From contig JBAWVO010000078.1 of NCBI GenBank assembly GCA_037147235.1, forward strand, positions 1-22,951: 22,951 nt of DNA, written 5' to 3'. Position 1 is the stretch's first letter, and each line of letters begins with the position of its first letter. The notes below the pieces were generated by a model. The model had not been told where the DNA came from, searched no databases, and saw nothing but the letters and a program-made list of their open reading frames with translations. This document shows positions 20,881 through 22,951 of the stretch, piece after piece. The position numbers and the translations under genes were made by a program. The stretch is from JANXQG01 sp037147235 (GTDB lineage Bacteria > Planctomycetota > Planctomycetia > Pirellulales > Thermoguttaceae).

Positions 20881-21912
20881 TCATTGTTTTGAATCAGTCA
20901 ACGCCGGCAGGCTGATGATAAACGTGCTGCCTTGTCCTTCTTTGCTTTGAACTTCCAGGATACCGTTGTGCTGTTCGACGATGCCGAAGGTGACACTCAG
21001 CCCCAGCCCCGTTCCTTTGCCGACCGGCTGCGTGGTAAAGAACGGCTCAAAAATCATTTCCAGCAGTTCTTCCTTGATGCCGCAGCCCGTATCGGCCACG
21101 CACAGGATCACGCGGCCGTCGCTGGCCGTCGTGGTGATCGTCAAACGCCCACCGTTAGGCATGGCCGTGCAGGCGTTCAGCGAGAGATTCAAGAGGACCT
21201 GCTGCAACGGATTCATATCGCCGCAGACTTCCGGCAAGTCATCCTGCAGGACTTCTTCAATCAAAATGTGTTCAAACTTCTTCTGGTTGGCAATCAGCCG
21301 CACCGTCCGCCGTACCACGTCGTTGATGTCCAGCGGTTCCATCTTCGTAGGACGTTCCCGGGCGAAATCGAGCAAACCACGAACAATCTCGGCCGCCCGG
21401 GTCGTCTCGTGGATAATCAGATCGAGATCCTGATGATCTTCCTCGTTCATGTGCGGCTTGTGCCGCAGCAAGTGCGCAAAAGTGAGCACGCCGGTGAGCG
21501 GGTTATTGATTTCATGGGCCACGCCGGCCGCCAAACGACCGATCGAGGCCAGTTTCTCGGCCCGGCTGACCTGCTGCTGAGCGGCCTGCGTGAGCGACGT
21601 TTCCCGCCGGGCAACCGCCTCGGCCATGGCATCAATCGCCTGGCACAAAAGCCCTAGTTCGCCGGGCGGGCGGATGCCGACTCGCGCCGTCATATCGCCG
21701 GCAATCACCTTCCGCGCCATGGCCACGATCCGCCCCACGGGCCGCATCACCAGCATGGTAACCGTATAGATCAGCCCGAGGCTGGTTACCGTCGTGACGA
21801 TCATCATCAATAGGAAATGTTCAGAATACTCGACCGCCACCAACGCGAGAATCGAATTGGCCACGACAACGATAGCGATGGCCGCCATGATGAGTTTGAA
21901 ACGAATCGTCAT
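20881..21912 (-). CDS. Membrane histidine kinase without sensor loop
   Basis: A 343-residue kinase. Two membrane helices (about 7-28 and 33-56) are joined by only about four residues, so there is no external sensing domain. HAMP (about 57-110), the HisKA helix with H133 in GVAHEINNPL, and the ATPase domain follow (N box NLSLNACTAM, DTGCGI, GKGTGLGL). The HEINNPL type of H-box is common in kinases that act on NtrC-family regulators, and such a regulator is encoded next downstream. The signal must be intramembrane or cytoplasmic, for example quinone or redox state; which one is unknown. The start at 21912 has no Shine-Dalgarno sequence, but it directly precedes the first membrane helix. Confidence 0.9.
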   Translation of the reverse strand: MTIRFKLIMAAIAIVVVANSILALVAVEYSEHFLLMMIVTTVTSLGLIYTVTMLVMRPVGRIVAMARKVIAGDMTARVGIRPPGELGLLCQAIDAMAEAVARRETSLTQAAQQQVSRAEKLASIGRLAAGVAHEINNPLTGVLTFAHLLRHKPHMNEEDHQDLDLIIHETTRAAEIVRGLLDFARERPTKMEPLDINDVVRRTVRLIANQKKFEHILIEEVLQDDLPEVCGDMNPLQQVLLNLSLNACTAMPNGGRLTITTTASDGRVILCVADTGCGIKEELLEMIFEPFFTTQPVGKGTGLGLSVTFGIVEQHNGILEVQSKEGQGSTFIISLPALTDSKQ

Positions 21913-21984
21913 CGTGAAACCGTGAGGGGTCCAATACAGTGTATAGCCACATCATACATGCGGCGGCAAGCTTCCGCAAGGGGC

Positions 21985-22102
21985 GTGTGTGGCAAGATTC
22001 TCTGGCAGACGGATGCCGCCGTGGCACGGGCATCTTGCCCGTGTCGAATTCCACGGGCTGGAAGCCCGTGCCACGTGCTTGCCAGAAAATCTTGCCACAC
22101 AC
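21985..22102. mobile_element. 118-bp palindromic element with 8-bp target duplication
   Basis: Terminal inverted repeats of 23 bp (21985-22007 and 22080-22102, one mismatch; they begin GTGTGTGGCAAGATT) enclose REP sequence including CACGGGCTGGAAGCCCGTGC. The element is flanked on both sides by the direct repeat CAAGGGGC (21977-21984 and 22103-22110), which is what a transposition target-site duplication looks like. There is no transposase, so it would need one in trans. The interior is the same family as the repeat in the flxC-like gene. Confidence 0.75.
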
Positions 22103-22236
22103 CAAGGGGCTAGCCGTGCAAAACCGGGCGGAATGACTAGCACGGTTGGTACTCGAACCAGGCCCGCAGCATGCGGAAGAAGGCGGCGGTTGATGTCCCC
22201 CCTCCTGCATCCCCCTTTATTCACTTTTCTCTGGTG

Positions 22237-22287
22237 TATACTGAGTTTCGTGAAATCAATTTTCCTATCCGTCAGTTATCGCTGGAG
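22237..22287 (+). promoter_or_regulatory. Possible promoter -10 and ribosome-binding site of the antitoxin
   Basis: TATACT (22237-22242) is a good -10 hexamer, but no convincing -35 lies at the right distance. GGAG (22284-22287) stands six bases before ATG 22294 and decides that start. Confidence 0.35.
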
Positions 22288-22293
22288 ATTCCC

Positions 22294-22569
22294 ATGACTA
22301 CCACGACCATCACGCTTTCCAGCAAGGGACAAGTCGTGATCCCAAAAGAAATTCGGGACGAACTGCATTGGGATGCCGGAACGCAGATCGCCCTGATTTC
22401 CAGTGCTTCCGGCGTCACGCTCAAAGCAGTGCCGAAGAAGACCGGCCGCAAGTTCGCAGACTTGATCGGTCTGTTAAAACATGAGGGGGCGCCCCTATCC
22501 ATCGAAACACTCTGCAAACCGGTTGATTACCGTGCGGACGGGGAAGCATCCGGGAGCAGCAGCCGATGA
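22294..22569 (+). CDS. AbrB/SpoVT-type antitoxin (VapB-like)
   Basis: A 91-residue protein with an N-terminal swapped-hairpin DNA-binding domain, ITLSSKGQVVIPKEIRDEL (residues 6-24), and a C-terminal tail of the kind that binds a toxin (about 50-91). Such antitoxins repress their own operon and neutralise a PIN-domain RNase encoded directly downstream. GGAG six bases upstream supports ATG 22294; an in-frame ATG at 22171 would add residues unlike the family. Its stop overlaps the start of the next frame by 4 bases (ATGA), the usual vapBC layout, but that toxin is broken. It is the only intact plus-strand gene. Confidence 0.88.
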   Translation: MTTTTITLSSKGQVVIPKEIRDELHWDAGTQIALISSASGVTLKAVPKKTGRKFADLIGLLKHEGAPLSIETLCKPVDYRADGEASGSSSR

Positions 22570-22712
22570 TTGCGCTGGACACCAACATGCTGGTGCGCGC
22601 ATTGGTCGCCGATCACCCCGACCAGGTTGCCATGCATACCTTCGACCGCAACTTTTGCACGGCGGCGCGCGCCGCAGGCATTGCCCCCGAGGTGCGGATA
22701 TGGGAGGTTTGA
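22566..22712 (+). pseudogene. PIN-domain toxin (VapC) remnant with internal deletion
   Basis: A 48-codon frame joined to the antitoxin by an ATGA overlap. It starts like a VapC toxin, MIALDTNMLVRALVADHPDQ, with the first catalytic aspartate D5, and then jumps to the family's C-terminal end, TFDRNFCTAARAAGI, which carries the last acidic site. Family members have about 130 residues, so roughly 80 central codons are missing, with the frame kept. The two remaining acidic sites cannot form the PIN active site. An in-frame deletion in an ancestral toxin is the simplest reading. Confidence 0.75.
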
Positions 22713-22951
22713 ATCAACGACCTATCTGCTATTTTGGGGCACGGTAAATTCCTCCCTGAACGCGGCCCAAAACCGAAACAGAATACGAATTAAGTCATGT
22801 GTCTGGAATTCTGGGTTGGAAGGGCGAGCGAAACCGAAAGTCCCGGCGGGACGACTGAAAAAGGCGACCGAGGTGGGATTCAACCGTCCGGGACTAGATG
22901 AGGTCTTGCGGAATTCCGATCCCAGCGATAAATCGCTGGGCTATTCTCACT
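22713..22951. other. Right-edge non-coding stretch
   Basis: No gene is supportable in these 239 bases. Two small palindromes occur: GTCCC/GGGAC around GGC at 22840-22852, and a perfect hairpin at 22921-22940. Confidence 0.5.
22921..22940. repeat. Perfect REP-type hairpin
   Basis: CCCAGCGAT and ATCGCTGGG form a 9-bp perfect stem around AA, the same design as the hairpins at 324-351 and 466-493. It is followed by CTATTCT. Confidence 0.6.

Larger units (their letters stand above)
21913..22293. other. Gap between divergent genes, mostly repeat
   Basis: About 380 bases between the minus-strand kinase and the plus-strand antitoxin gene. A palindromic element with flanking direct repeats takes up 21977-22110. 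The rest (22111-22230) has no gene I can support. Promoters for both directions should lie here; the clearest hint is TATACT at 22237-22242. Confidence 0.6.

Noticed and set aside
21821..22210. Open frames across the kinase-antitoxin gap on both strands
   Set aside because: They read through palindromic repeat DNA, lack ribosome-binding sites and show no family similarity.
22481..22747. 88-codon plus-strand frame at the right end
   Set aside because: It overlaps the antitoxin and the toxin remnant in a different frame; the family matches are in the other frames.

Overview
The window looks like a chromosomal piece of a GC-rich, environmental, probably anaerobic or facultative bacterium. Several things suggest a Planctomycetota-like lineage: many families of short palindromic (REP-type) repeats in nearly every larger gap, weak or absent Shine-Dalgarno sequences at many starts, and a pst operon with two diverged pstB genes. 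This assignment is an inference; no rRNA or marker gene is present. All larger genes lie on the minus strand. Only a small antitoxin gene and a broken toxin remnant at the right end are on the plus strand.

Reading in the direction of transcription (right to left), the right half is a regulated redox locus. A membrane histidine kinase (20881-21912) and a sigma-54-type activator (19318-20745) precede a clear sigma-54 promoter (19200-19215) with a 21-bp palindrome (19289-19309) at enhancer distance. This promoter faces an unusual gene (17562-19142): a response regulator fused to a GcvH-like lipoyl-carrier domain that keeps the lysine, followed by a receiver-like domain and an unrecognised C-terminus. 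Behind it come hdrC, hdrB, hdrA and four genes matching the FlxDCBA set (MvhD-like protein, two 4Fe-4S dicluster proteins, FAD/NAD reductase), mostly with 4-nt overlaps. Together these predict a soluble NADH-linked, flavin-based electron-bifurcating HdrABC-FlxABCD complex whose disulfide-type acceptor is unknown.

The middle is a complete high-affinity phosphate operon, pstS-pstC-pstA-pstB-pstB-phoU-phoR. It starts at a strong sigma-70 promoter so close to the pstS start codon that the transcript would be almost leaderless. The two PstB proteins are complementary in their defects and predict an asymmetric ATPase with one normal and one degenerate site. No phoB is present.

The left part holds a cytoplasmic two-PAS histidine kinase overlapping a FixJ/NarL-type regulator. 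Beyond it is a 316-bp inverted-repeat element carrying four covarying hairpins. REP-type repeats have entered genes as well as gaps: three tandem 27-bp copies lie in frame in the flxC-like gene, a repeat supplies the flxB-like stop codon, and one palindromic element near the right end is flanked by an 8-bp direct repeat that looks like a target-site duplication.
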